Shown here piece after piece: positions 22,486 through 30,743 of a DNA stretch of 64,000 nt. The notes below the pieces were generated by a model. It saw nothing but the letters and a program-made list of their open reading frames with translations. It was not told the origin of the DNA and made no database searches. The DNA lies in the NCBI GenBank assembly GCA_937995595.1, contig CALKJW010000009.1, positions 1 through 64,000 on the forward strand, read 5' to 3'. Each line of letters opens with the position of its first letter. Position 1 is the stretch's first letter. The DNA comes from an uncultured Phycisphaerales bacterium. GTDB taxonomy: Bacteria > Planctomycetota > Phycisphaerae > Phycisphaerales > UBA1924. The position numbers and the translations under genes were made by a program.

Positions 22486-23517
22486 CTACTGTGCGCTCCG
22501 TGTCCCGAGCACGTACTCGATGACCCGGCGCACCTCGGGCATGCCGTTGACCAGTCTTGCCAGCCTCTCCTGGAGCCGATGCTGCTCCCGGAGGAGGCCT
22601 GTGATCTCGTCGGCTGACACCGACCGCGCTTCCGCTCCGCCGCCCTCCATCTGCACCGCCCTTTCAAGTTTGGCGGCTCGATGGAGCGTCGCGATCGAGA
22701 GCTCGATCTTGCTTGCGCAGTTCGCGAGGTCCGCAAAGTCCGCAAACGTCAAGGACTCCCCGCTCGGGCGGTACTCGCTTGTCTTGATGGCGGCGGGCTC
22801 GCTGTCAAGATCATCATTGAACACGATCAGCGGCACCGCCGGCGGCGGCACAGACTGTGATGCTCGGTTGAGCCGATCGCGCAACTCCTTGGCTCGATCG
22901 TCTGAGAGGGCCATGTCCTCCAAGGCCCGTGTGATGTGTACGAGCGCGGCGATTCGGTGTCGTGCCTCAGCCTCGCCTGCCGAGCGCTCCGAGAGGACTT
23001 TGGCCGTTTCGGCATCGCTCGCCATCAACGCCACGGCCGCCCTCGAACGGACGGCCTGCCTGCCGACCGCCAGCCGCTGGTACACCTCCACGCGCCCGCC
23101 CTGCTCCTTGATCGATTGCTTCCCGTAGCCGCCCACCTGGATCTCCGCCAGCACTTCGGGCGTGTGACTCGGGTCGTTGTGCTCGATGCACTTGAGTGTG
23201 TCGAGGCGGCCGTCCCGGTTCGTCGTGCCCGCCGCGTCCTTGTTGTCCGCATCGTTCACCACCCGCTTGCTCGTCGGCACCAGGAAGAACTCGTGGCGGA
23301 AGAACCCCGCCTTCAACTCGTACATCTGCGTCTGCGCGTTCTGCGCCAACGACAGGCCGATGGCCGACTGCGTCGTCGCCAGCACGTTCTCCCGGAGCAA
23401 CTTCGTAGAGCACCCCGCGCACGCCGCCGGCGCGACCGCCAACAGCACAACCACGCCACGCCCCATGGCGCGTCGTGGCGTGCCGCAATTCCCGCCCCGC
23501 TCACCTCCGCCCGTCAT
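22486..23517 (-). CDS. Probable lipoprotein of the YEATS-like cluster
   Basis: A 343-residue protein. Its ATG 23517 overlaps the previous TGA (ATGA), so it is coupled. A hydrophobic segment (VVVLLAVAPAACAGC) ends in a lipobox-like Cys near residue 36. The segment after it (VLATTQSAIGLSLAQNAQTQ, MYELKAGFFRHEFFLVPT) looks like a conserved beta-strand region of a surface lipoprotein. The C-terminal half is mostly helical, with the likely coiled stretch EQHRLQERLARLVNG. No family named with confidence. Confidence 0.65.
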   Translation of the reverse strand: MTGGGERGGNCGTPRRAMGRGVVVLLAVAPAACAGCSTKLLRENVLATTQSAIGLSLAQNAQTQMYELKAGFFRHEFFLVPTSKRVVNDADNKDAAGTTNRDGRLDTLKCIEHNDPSHTPEVLAEIQVGGYGKQSIKEQGGRVEVYQRLAVGRQAVRSRAAVALMASDAETAKVLSERSAGEAEARHRIAALVHITRALEDMALSDDRAKELRDRLNRASQSVPPPAVPLIVFNDDLDSEPAAIKTSEYRPSGESLTFADFADLANCASKIELSIATLHRAAKLERAVQMEGGGAEARSVSADEITGLLREQHRLQERLARLVNGMPEVRRVIEYVLGTRSAQ

Positions 23518-23963
23518 GGCTGCTTCTCCCCGGCCTCTCTGCCCGGCCGGTCCTCCGACTCCGCCACCGTCTGCATCCGCACCTTGAGACCCGCGGCTCC
23601 GCCCTGCGCATCCACCAGCACTTCGGACCCTGCATCAACGCTCACCGCCTGCACGCTGGCCCAACCGACGAACAGGCCGTTGATCACCGGTCCTGCCCCG
23701 ATCAGCGCTCCCGCCGCACGCACGCTCGTCACCTCGGCGACCGACCGCCCGTTGCCGGCCGGGATCGCGCTGCAGGCACACCTCGCGCTTGTGCGCACCA
23801 CGCCAAGGCCGATGATCAGGTGGCACCGCTCGCCCGAACGTTCGACCCACGAGCAGGCCGACGCGCCGCCGATTCCAAGCACGCACAGGGCCATCGCGAA
23901 GTCGCACGCCCGTGCGAACGCACGCTGATCGACCAACCACGGATTCGTGCGGGCACGCTCCAC
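23514..23963 (-). CDS. Small probable lipoprotein of the YEATS-like cluster
   Basis: A 149-residue protein starting at GTG 23963, 4 bases after the upstream stop, with GGGAG about 10 bases before it. An internal Met at residue 24 would place a hydrophobic signal directly before GGASAC, a weak lipobox. The mature part has several Val/Gly-rich beta-strand patterns (LIIGLGVVRTS, AGALIGAGPVINGLFVGW). No family recognised. It overlaps the 343-residue gene by 4 bp. Confidence 0.55.
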   Translation of the reverse strand: MERARTNPWLVDQRAFARACDFAMALCVLGIGGASACSWVERSGERCHLIIGLGVVRTSARCACSAIPAGNGRSVAEVTSVRAAGALIGAGPVINGLFVGWASVQAVSVDAGSEVLVDAQGGAAGLKVRMQTVAESEDRPGREAGEKQP

Positions 23964-23967
23964 CGTC

Positions 23968-25185
23968 TCACTGCTCCCTGAAGCGCTTGGGCGCCTCCGC
24001 CAGTTCCGAAAGGTCCAACTCCAGCGGCGTCTGCCCGACGATCGCGCCGACGGTGAACGCGCCCCAGGCCAGCAGTTCCAGGCGCGCGACGCCCCTGTGC
24101 ACGCGCACCTCCTGCACCGGCGCGCCGAACGTCGGGTGCAGGTGGAAGGTCACCCTGTCGGGCATCGGCGACTCGCCGCGCGTCGAGCGCACTTCGAGCA
24201 CCACGTCGTAGAAGTCCGGCAGTTTGTCGGACTCGGTAACGCTCGCCGAAAGCGCGTACCCGTCGCGCTCGGCCAGCCCGCCGAACCTGCCCTTGTTCGG
24301 GTCGTCGGTGCTGAAGGGCGCCGGCTGACCGGCCTGATCGCTCGCCGGCGCCCCGTGTTCGGCCGACGCGACCGCGGCGGCCGCGGGCGGGATCGCCGAC
24401 TCGGGCGCGACGTCCGGCTGGGGCGCGCGGATCTGCCCGAGCGCGATCTTCCGGATGATCTCGATCGCGGCCTCGGCCTCCTTCTCAGTCTGTTCGACCT
24501 TCTTCTCGGTTTGCTCCACCTTGACGCTGAGACCGGCCGCGGCGGTCACCTGCCGCTCGACGCGCTCGACGCGTTCGGCCAGTGACAACTCCGCGCGGTG
24601 GAACGCGCCGGGAAGGTACGTCCGCGTGAGGGCGTATCCGAAGATGAACCCGACGACCGCGGAGTAGACGATCACCGCCAGCGCGAAACTCGCGGCCTGA
24701 CCGGAGCAGTGCGGGCCGCACATCGTTTCCGCCGCGGTCTGGGCCAGCGACCACACGCGGTCAGGCATGTTGCGGAGTTCGACGAGCCCCAAGCCGACGA
24801 GGATCTTGGTGACCCAGTCCGAGACCTGCTCCAGGTTCGTGTTGGGCTGCTGGATACGCGTGCCGCCCCTGGCGTTGTCCTTCGGACCGGCGCCGTTGTC
24901 GGCATCGGGCGACTGCCGACCCGCGCGCGGGATACCGAACAGGAAGCCCATGCCGAAGCCGCCGGCCAGCGACGCCAGCGCCCACACCAGCGCCCCGGCC
25001 CACGCGGCGCCGCCGATCAGCGCGCCGAACCAGATCGCGCCGGTGCAGCCGATGGCCGACGCGATCAGCCCGGAACAGAGCACGCGGTACACGTCGTGCC
25101 TGACCTGTTCCCATTGCGAATCGGCAGCACGCGGCACTTCGACTTGCTGCGCGTCGATCCGGCCCTTGTCCAAGACGATCGGCAT
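23968..25185 (-). CDS. Membrane protein with C-terminal prokaryotic YEATS-like (pYEATS) domain
   Basis: A 405-residue protein. ATG 25185 is preferred over GTG 25200 because GGGGAG sits 7 bases before it. Residues 35-87 are two membrane segments ending in GMGFLFGIPR. Residues 113-140 (TNLEQVSDWVTKILVGLGL) form a conserved amphipathic block. 165-187 is a third membrane segment, and 202-250 an acidic/basic coiled coil (VEQTEKKVEQTEKEAE). After an Ala/Pro linker, 297-405 is a beta-rich domain with YDVVLEV, MPDRVTFHLHPTF, LELLAWGAFTVGA and LDLSEL. This architecture matches the membrane-pYEATS proteins described in bacterial conflict-system surveys. The assignment is from memory of that pattern. 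Confidence 0.7.
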   Translation of the reverse strand: MPIVLDKGRIDAQQVEVPRAADSQWEQVRHDVYRVLCSGLIASAIGCTGAIWFGALIGGAAWAGALVWALASLAGGFGMGFLFGIPRAGRQSPDADNGAGPKDNARGGTRIQQPNTNLEQVSDWVTKILVGLGLVELRNMPDRVWSLAQTAAETMCGPHCSGQAASFALAVIVYSAVVGFIFGYALTRTYLPGAFHRAELSLAERVERVERQVTAAAGLSVKVEQTEKKVEQTEKEAEAAIEIIRKIALGQIRAPQPDVAPESAIPPAAAAVASAEHGAPASDQAGQPAPFSTDDPNKGRFGGLAERDGYALSASVTESDKLPDFYDVVLEVRSTRGESPMPDRVTFHLHPTFGAPVQEVRVHRGVARLELLAWGAFTVGAIVGQTPLELDLSELAEAPKRFREQ

Positions 25186-25427
25186 GCCGCTGCTCCCCAC
25201 GTGCTCGGCCCGCGGCGGACGCCGCGCCGCTCCGAACGCGACACACGGGCCACCAGCGACGCCGGTTCACCGACTCGCCGTGAGCATACAGGCCGGTGCA
25301 GCATTTGCAAGCCCGACTCGCACTGTTTCATCACAATCGCGGCGCACGATGTATCTAACATAGTTGCTGATTGCTCGGCCTTTTTTGTTGATATACACCC
25401 GGATGCGGTGCTACGCGCCGGCGTTGA

Positions 25428-25536
25428 GGCACAGATATGTGCCATGCCGGGCGTCGAACGCACAGAACTGTGTCCTTCGCCGCGTTTGTCGCACAGTTTT
25501 GTGCGGGACCGGCTCGCCTTGGCACACTATTGTGCG
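25428..25536. repeat. Four 16-bp palindromes phased at exactly 31 bp
   Basis: GGCACAGATATGTGCC (25428-25443), CGCACAGAACTGTGTC (25459-25474), CGCACAGTTTTGTGCG (25490-25505) and GGCACACTATTGTGCG (25521-25536). All have GCACA and TGTGY arms around a 4-base centre, and successive starts are 31 bp apart, close to three helical turns. The 15-bp spacers are unrelated. The array begins 6 bp after the lipB stop and lies about 240-350 bp upstream of the YEATS-like operon start. An operator for a dimeric regulator is the simplest reading. As RNA, each would form a short hairpin. Between 25186 and 25427 no gene is seen, only an AT-richer stretch near 25345-25395. Confidence 0.8.
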
Positions 25537-25541
25537 AGGGG

Positions 25542-26357
25542 TCATTCGCCCGCGGACTGCCGGGCTCGGCCGCGGACGGCGCACGTCGCCGCGCGGCGGT
25601 ACTCCAGCAGCGCGAGCAGATCGCCCGTCAGCGCGGCCTTCACGCTCGCCATGTCCGGGCACGAGTCGCCGAGTTCGTGCCGAAGGCTCGTCACCGGCCT
25701 GCCCGCCAGCCCGCACGGCACGATCAGGCCGAAATGATCGAGGTTTGTCGTCACGTTCAACGCCAATCCGTGCAGCGAGACCCACTTGCGGATGCGCACG
25801 CCCATCGCGCAGATCTTGGCCGGACCTGTGCCAACGAGCCGAGTGTCCGAGTTCTGCCCGGCCCCCCCGCCGCCCGCGGCGGACTTCTCACCTCGGCCAA
25901 CCCACACGCCCGTCGCGGTCGCGTCGCGCTCGCCGCGGATGCCGAACCGCGACAGCGTGTCGATCACCGCCTGCTCCAGCAACCGCATGTAGTCGTGCAG
26001 CCGCAGGCCGAAGCGGTTGAGATCGACGATCGGGTACACGACCAACTGCCCCGGCCCGTGATAGGTGATGTCGCCACCGCGGTCGGTCTCCGCGACTCGC
26101 ACGCCGCGGCGCGCGAGCAACTCGTCGCTAGCGAGCAGGTGGGCCCGCGCGCCGGGCCTGCGGCTGATGGTGATCACCGGCGGGTCGTGCTCGACCAGCA
26201 GGATGCGCGCGCCGGCTCCGCCCACCGCTTCGCGCTCGGCGAGCACGTCGGCGTGGTGCGCACACTGCACCTCGTACGCCGCGGCGTACTCCATGCGACC
26301 AAGATCGATCAGCGGGATCGGCACGACGGATCGTAGGTGCCGCGGGGCGCGGCTCAC
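25542..26357 (-). CDS. lipB: Octanoyl-[ACP]:protein N-octanoyltransferase
   Basis: A 271-residue LipB, which moves octanoyl groups from acyl carrier protein to lipoate-dependent enzymes, the first step of lipoate synthesis. RGGDITYHGPGQLVVYPI, the Lys in AKICAMGVR and the catalytic Cys in VPCGLAGRPVTSL are present. An extra Gly-rich stretch of about 24 residues separates GVWVGRG from the AKICAMG motif. No lipA is nearby. Its 3' end abuts the 31-bp palindrome array. Confidence 0.93.
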   Translation of the reverse strand: MSRAPRHLRSVVPIPLIDLGRMEYAAAYEVQCAHHADVLAEREAVGGAGARILLVEHDPPVITISRRPGARAHLLASDELLARRGVRVAETDRGGDITYHGPGQLVVYPIVDLNRFGLRLHDYMRLLEQAVIDTLSRFGIRGERDATATGVWVGRGEKSAAGGGGAGQNSDTRLVGTGPAKICAMGVRIRKWVSLHGLALNVTTNLDHFGLIVPCGLAGRPVTSLRHELGDSCPDMASVKAALTGDLLALLEYRRAATCAVRGRARQSAGE

Positions 26358-26363
26358 CGACGG

Positions 26364-27107
26364 TCACTCCGCGCGCACGCGGTTGCGCAGCACGCCGAAC
26401 CTGCCCCCCACTTCGCCCTTCGCGCCGCCGATCTCGACCTCGACCACGTCGCCGGCCTTCAGCCACACCGGCGGCGTGCGCGCCATGCCCACGCCGCCCG
26501 GCGTGCCCGTCAGGATCACCGTGCCCGGCAGCAACGTCAGGCCGCGCGAGAGTTCGCTGATCAGCACCGCCACGGGGAAGAGCATGTCGCTGGTCGGCGC
26601 TTCCTGCATCACCTTGCCGTTCACGCGCGTCGTCAGTCGCAGCGCCTGCGGGTCGGGCACGTCCGCCGCGGCGACGATGTTCGGCCCCAGCGGGCAGAAG
26701 GTGTCGAAACTCTTGCCGCGCCAGAACTGCCCGCCCGAGCCCTGCTTCTGCCACCACCGTGCCGAGACGTCGTTGGCGCAGCAGTAGCCGAGCACGTGTT
26801 CGAGCGCACGCTCGCGCGGCACGTCGCGCGCGGCGGTGCCGATGATGACGGCCAACTCGCCTTCGAAATCCACCTGGTCGCCGCCCCTGGCCGGGTCCCG
26901 GCACGCTCTCGGGATCACGATGTCTTCGCCCGACAGCACCGCGGACGCGGGGTTCTTGGCAAAGACGAGGATGCTCTCGGGCGGTGCGAGGCCCTGCTCC
27001 TTGGCGTGCTCGGCGTAGTTGCGGCCGATGCCGAGGATGGTGTGAAACGGGATCGTCGCGGCATCGGTGCGAACGCCAACGCCCAGAGCGGTGCGGATGA
27101 GATTCAT
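26364..27107 (-). CDS. Fumarylacetoacetate hydrolase-family protein
   Basis: A 247-residue enzyme of the FAH superfamily, which hydrolyses or decarboxylates beta-diketone-type acids. The core reads ILGIGRNYAEHAKE, then DFEGELAVIIG with the metal-binding Glu pair, NDVSARWWQ, KSFDTFCPLGP and ILTGTPGGVG. Short members like this are often acylpyruvases or oxaloacetate decarboxylases, but the substrate cannot be read from sequence. ATG 27107 starts the family-like N-terminus. lipB begins 6 bases downstream, so they may share a transcript. Confidence 0.85.
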   Translation of the reverse strand: MNLIRTALGVGVRTDAATIPFHTILGIGRNYAEHAKEQGLAPPESILVFAKNPASAVLSGEDIVIPRACRDPARGGDQVDFEGELAVIIGTAARDVPRERALEHVLGYCCANDVSARWWQKQGSGGQFWRGKSFDTFCPLGPNIVAAADVPDPQALRLTTRVNGKVMQEAPTSDMLFPVAVLISELSRGLTLLPGTVILTGTPGGVGMARTPPVWLKAGDVVEVEIGGAKGEVGGRFGVLRNRVRAE

Positions 27108-27177
27108 GGGGGAGAGTGTAGAGCCACTCGCGCGTCCCACGGGTCGCACACCCGAGGCCCGGTGCACCGCGCGTTCT

Positions 27178-28767
27178 TCAGTTTTCCTCTGACTTCGACG
27201 GCCCCGCCGGCGTCTCGATCCTGATCTCGTACTGCGGCTCGTCAGGGTCCGGCACGGGCTCGGGCTCCGGCGGCCGGGGCTTTGGCCGCGGCTGGTTGAA
27301 GACGAAGTCCACGCCCGTCTGCCACGCCGGCAGGAATGGCGTGACAGGCGGCTTGTCGCTCATGAATCCGCGATTGTCCACGCCGTCGCTGGCGAAGGAG
27401 TACAGCAGGTAGCCGCGGCCGTGTTCATCCGCCGCGGGGTCGAGCACCTCGTAGCCGAACGACATGCCGGTCACCGCGTCGAGCGGGATCGCGGGCAGAA
27501 TCTCTGGCGCGAGCGCGGCGAGCGTTCCCGGGTACGTGCCGTGCCGGCCGCGGTAGACCTCCAGCGCGAGCATGAGGCGCGTCGCCTCGCGATCGCTGTC
27601 GATATGGTCGCGTGACTGCAACGAGCGACCGATCGCGGGCAAGAGCATTTCCAGCACCTTGTAGCCCTTGAGTTCGGCGTCGTCGTCGATCGTGATGCCG
27701 GAACTGGCACGCTCGGCTCGCGGCATCGAAGCGAGTTTTGCCATCTGGTCGAAGATCGCGTTGGCCTTCGCCTCGGTGCTCTTTCGGTCCGGGTGCAGCA
27801 GGCCGAGGAGGTTGAAGACGCGGTACTCGCCCATGCGCGAGCCCTTGCCGCTCAGGCTGAAGTCTCCGAGTTTCGCGGCCTCGGTCGGCAGAAAGCGCCC
27901 GTTGCCGCTGCCCGTGTCGCTGAAGGTGCGCTGAATGAAGTCGAGCGTGAAGAATCGCTCCGAGTCCAGCGTCGCGGACAAAGGCCAGAGCGGGCGCCGG
28001 TCCATCGCCGCGAGCAGAGCCGCGGCGGCTTCCGGCGGCACCGTGCCCTCGACGATCTCGGTTCGCAGTTCGTTCTGCGCTGCCGCGTGCATGGCCGTGC
28101 CGACGAGAGACTCGATCAACGAGAACTGCGCCGAGATGAGGCGGCCCATCGCCAGCGTCTCCTCGAACGCCGCGAGCCGCTCGGCTTCGTCTCCGGCCTG
28201 CGATGCGAGGAACATGCGCGCGCAGTTCATCCGCGTCGCCAGCCGCGCCTTGCCGAGGTCGGCCATGACGAAGCCGATGACCGGCCCCTCCTGCGCCGGT
28301 CGCGCGGCGTACGGGATGCTCGGGAACTGCTTGAGGTCGTCGAGCCCGCCCAGACGCCGGAACTCCTCGAGCCACTCCGTGCAGACGCGGACCGCGTCCT
28401 CGCGCGTGTAGTCCTTGTTGTACGGGTCGACGTCGGGGCGGAACAGGTACGAGGGGTCGTACGCGTCAATGGGGATGCTCGGGTTTCGCGCCTCCACGGC
28501 CCGGCGCGCCGCGTCGAACTTCTCCCCCATCCGCACGAACAGGTCCCAGTTGTCCGGCGCGCCCGCTGGCATGCTCTGCCGCGCCCGCACGTGCCCGTGC
28601 GCCCTGGCGCCGTAGTCGGTCGTGATCTTCACCGGCGCGTACATGACGCCGAGGAGAAAGTACGCGGCCCAGAGGATCAACAGACAAATCAGAAACAGGA
28701 TGATCCGCAGCGGCGTCACGACGGCACGCGGCGAGTGATCGGCGACGGGCTCGGTTGTGTGGGGCAT
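27178..28767 (-). CDS. Single-pass secreted-domain protein with pilin-like C-terminal region
   Basis: A 529-residue protein with a membrane segment (about residues 20-42, ending in LLGVMYAPVKIT) and a large extracytoplasmic domain. Near the C-terminus, the stretch RHGTYPGTLAALAPEILPAI and a later YLLYSFASDGVDNRG follow the pattern of type II secretion pseudopilin (GspG-like) C-terminal domains, but without a prepilin N-terminus. A Pro/Glu-rich tail ends the protein. ATG 28767 is chosen over GTG 28806. No experimentally known family. Confidence 0.6.
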   Translation of the reverse strand: MPHTTEPVADHSPRAVVTPLRIILFLICLLILWAAYFLLGVMYAPVKITTDYGARAHGHVRARQSMPAGAPDNWDLFVRMGEKFDAARRAVEARNPSIPIDAYDPSYLFRPDVDPYNKDYTREDAVRVCTEWLEEFRRLGGLDDLKQFPSIPYAARPAQEGPVIGFVMADLGKARLATRMNCARMFLASQAGDEAERLAAFEETLAMGRLISAQFSLIESLVGTAMHAAAQNELRTEIVEGTVPPEAAAALLAAMDRRPLWPLSATLDSERFFTLDFIQRTFSDTGSGNGRFLPTEAAKLGDFSLSGKGSRMGEYRVFNLLGLLHPDRKSTEAKANAIFDQMAKLASMPRAERASSGITIDDDAELKGYKVLEMLLPAIGRSLQSRDHIDSDREATRLMLALEVYRGRHGTYPGTLAALAPEILPAIPLDAVTGMSFGYEVLDPAADEHGRGYLLYSFASDGVDNRGFMSDKPPVTPFLPAWQTGVDFVFNQPRPKPRPPEPEPVPDPDEPQYEIRIETPAGPSKSEEN

Positions 28768-28940
28768 GGTGGAAGCGGAGTCAGAGGGCCAGTGTGTATG
28801 CGGCACGCATGGGAACGGACGACGGCCGGCACGGACTTGTTGGCAGTCCCGGTGCGCAGGTTGCGGCGGCGTTCACAAAGGGAACAGCAAGCCCGGGGCG
28901 TCTGGGCCCTCTGTCTCTCCGCACGAATGTGCCGCGCGGT

Positions 28941-29795
28941 TCACTCGTCGGCGTCTTCGTCGGCCCCCACTCTCGCGGCGGCCTTGCTGCCGCGGGTCGC
29001 CCGGCCCATGCCGGGCGCGATGCCGCGCTTGGTGGTCTCGAAGAACTCGGCCAGTTCCATCACGGGCGGGCACGCCTCGCCGCGGGCGCGGAGGATGGCG
29101 ATCGCCTCCTTCCGCGGCATGGGGTTCCGCAGCACGTCGCGGAAGGCGCGGCGCAACTCGGTGATGTGCTCGCGCGGCATGCCGCTGCGGCGCAGGCCCA
29201 CCTGGTTCAGCCCGCCGAGCCGGTTGCGCTCGTTCACCATGCAGAACGGCGGGACGTCCAGCGACACCGCGCAGTCGCCCGACATCATCACCAGCCGGCC
29301 GATGCGGCAGAACTGGTGGATCACCGCGTTCCCCCCCAGCGTCACGTTGTCGCCGATCTCGCCGTGCCCCGCCACGCCCGCGCCGTTCACAAAGACCACG
29401 TTGTTGCCCACGCGGCAGTCGTGCGCCACGTGCGAGTTCACCATCAGGAAGCACTTGTCGCCGACGATGGTGGGCTTGTCGGCGCTGGTCGCGGCGTGCA
29501 CCGTCGCGTGCTCGCGGATCAGGCACCCGGCGCCGATCACCACGCCGGCCGTCTTCGCCCCCGGGCCGAACTTGTAATCCTGAGGCTCGAAGCCGATGCA
29601 CGCGTGCGGCCACAGGATCGTGCCCGCGCCGACCGTCGCCGGGCCGTTGATGTAGTTGCTGCCCAGCAGCCGAACGCCCGGACCCAGCCGCACCGGGCCG
29701 CCCGTGGCGCGGACGACGCAGTACGGGCCGATCTCAACATCCGGAGCCAGTTCCGCGGCGGGATCGACCAGAGCGGTCGGGTGAATCGTGGGCAT
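28941..29795 (-). CDS. lpxA: Acyl-ACP--UDP-N-acetylglucosamine O-acyltransferase
   Basis: A 284-residue left-handed beta-helix enzyme that adds the first acyl chain of lipid A. Hexapeptide repeats run from IHPTALVDP to about residue 190, and NSHVAHDCRVGNN carries the catalytic His. The C-terminal helical domain starts near GLNQVGLRRSGM. It implies an outer membrane with lipid A-type lipid, consistent with planctomycetes. No lpxD, fabZ or lpxB is adjacent. The C-terminal tail (Arg-Ala rich, then Asp-Glu) is longer than usual. Confidence 0.92.
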   Translation of the reverse strand: MPTIHPTALVDPAAELAPDVEIGPYCVVRATGGPVRLGPGVRLLGSNYINGPATVGAGTILWPHACIGFEPQDYKFGPGAKTAGVVIGAGCLIREHATVHAATSADKPTIVGDKCFLMVNSHVAHDCRVGNNVVFVNGAGVAGHGEIGDNVTLGGNAVIHQFCRIGRLVMMSGDCAVSLDVPPFCMVNERNRLGGLNQVGLRRSGMPREHITELRRAFRDVLRNPMPRKEAIAILRARGEACPPVMELAEFFETTKRGIAPGMGRATRGSKAAARVGADEDADE

Positions 29796-29855
29796 GGCGG
29801 ATCGTAGGAGCAGCGGGGCAGCGCGCACTGTTCCCCGCTTCTTGGCCCAACAAAC

Positions 29856-29899
29856 CGCCAAAAACAGAACACGGGCGACGCTGGTGCGCCGCCCGTGTC
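29856..29899 (-). terminator. Rho-independent terminator
   Basis: On the minus strand, ACACGGGCG(G)CGC, a short loop, and GCG(T)CGCCCGTGT form a strong hairpin at 29869-29898, followed by TTCTGTTTTT. It lies downstream of the PEP-CTERM-like gene that ends at 29960 and separates it from lpxA. Confidence 0.75.
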
Positions 29900-29959
29900 C
29901 GTCGTGTCGTGGGGACGCCCTCGCGAGACCCCAACGAGAAAAAGCGCGTACGTGATCGG

Positions 29960-30628
29960 TCAACGCCGGCGGCGACGGGCGGCGGCCAGCGCGCCCATGC
30001 CCAGGAGCGCGGCCGCGCCGGGAGCCGGGATGATGTCGGTGTCGTCGTACCAAGCGTACACGAGGCCGAACCCGAAGTACGCGCTCGTCAGATCGGGGAA
30101 CGGCCAGTTGATGACTTCTCCGGTGTACATGTCGCCGGCGTTCTTCGCGTCCGCCCACAAGCCCAGTTCGGCCGAGAAAATCTCCGGCGGCGCAGTCGAG
30201 TTCATCGGATCATAAAGCACGCCGACTCGGCCGAGGGCGCTGTTCGGAGTCGACGGGATCGAATCATCGTCGAACAGCGAGATCGAGTTCGTCAGATCGA
30301 AGAACGCTCGAACAATGCTCGCGTCGGAGAGGTTCTCAAGTGTCCAAAGCGTCATGCCCGTTTCGCCGTTGCAATCGAAGATTGCGCCGGGAAGGGGGCT
30401 GCCGAAGGGGTCGGGGATGATCGCCCGGCCGTGGCCGGGAGCAAAAGCGAAGATCGGCGCCGAGACGGTGATGATGGGCGCGCCGGGTCCGGGCATGAAA
30501 TCGATGGTTAAGCGGCCGCCGGCCAGTTGATCGCCGTAGGCGGTGAAGTCAACAACACTCGCGTTCGACGCACCGGAGCCAATGCCCAACGCGGCCAGCG
30601 CGCACACAAGAGCAACGCGAGTCTTCAT
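29960..30628 (-). CDS. PEP-CTERM-like sorted secreted protein
   Basis: A 222-residue protein with a signal peptide (residues 1-23, ending in SNAS) and a C-terminal PAPGAAALLGMGALAAARRRRR, the variant PEP-CTERM sorting tail: a Pro-rich motif, a membrane segment and an Arg cluster. The middle is a beta-rich domain of unknown function. An exosortase-type enzyme would process the tail at the membrane; none is in the window. GGAG lies upstream of ATG 30628. Confidence 0.8.
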   Translation of the reverse strand: MKTRVALVCALAALGIGSGASNASVVDFTAYGDQLAGGRLTIDFMPGPGAPIITVSAPIFAFAPGHGRAIIPDPFGSPLPGAIFDCNGETGMTLWTLENLSDASIVRAFFDLTNSISLFDDDSIPSTPNSALGRVGVLYDPMNSTAPPEIFSAELGLWADAKNAGDMYTGEVINWPFPDLTSAYFGFGLVYAWYDDTDIIPAPGAAALLGMGALAAARRRRR

Positions 30629-30743
30629 GGCCTCTCTCCTTCCTTGAGCGCAAACTCAAGGGTTCCCCATGAGCAAATTATCGCGCAACCTGACCGACTG
30701 CAAGCAGAAACGCGGAAAAACTCGTACAAACATACTGCAAACA

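Noticed and set aside
25428-25536. CRISPR array reading of the 31-bp periodic palindromes
   Set aside because: Repeats are only 16 bp, spacers 15 bp, and no cas gene or leader is near. The units are palindromic with a variable centre, which fits operator sites.
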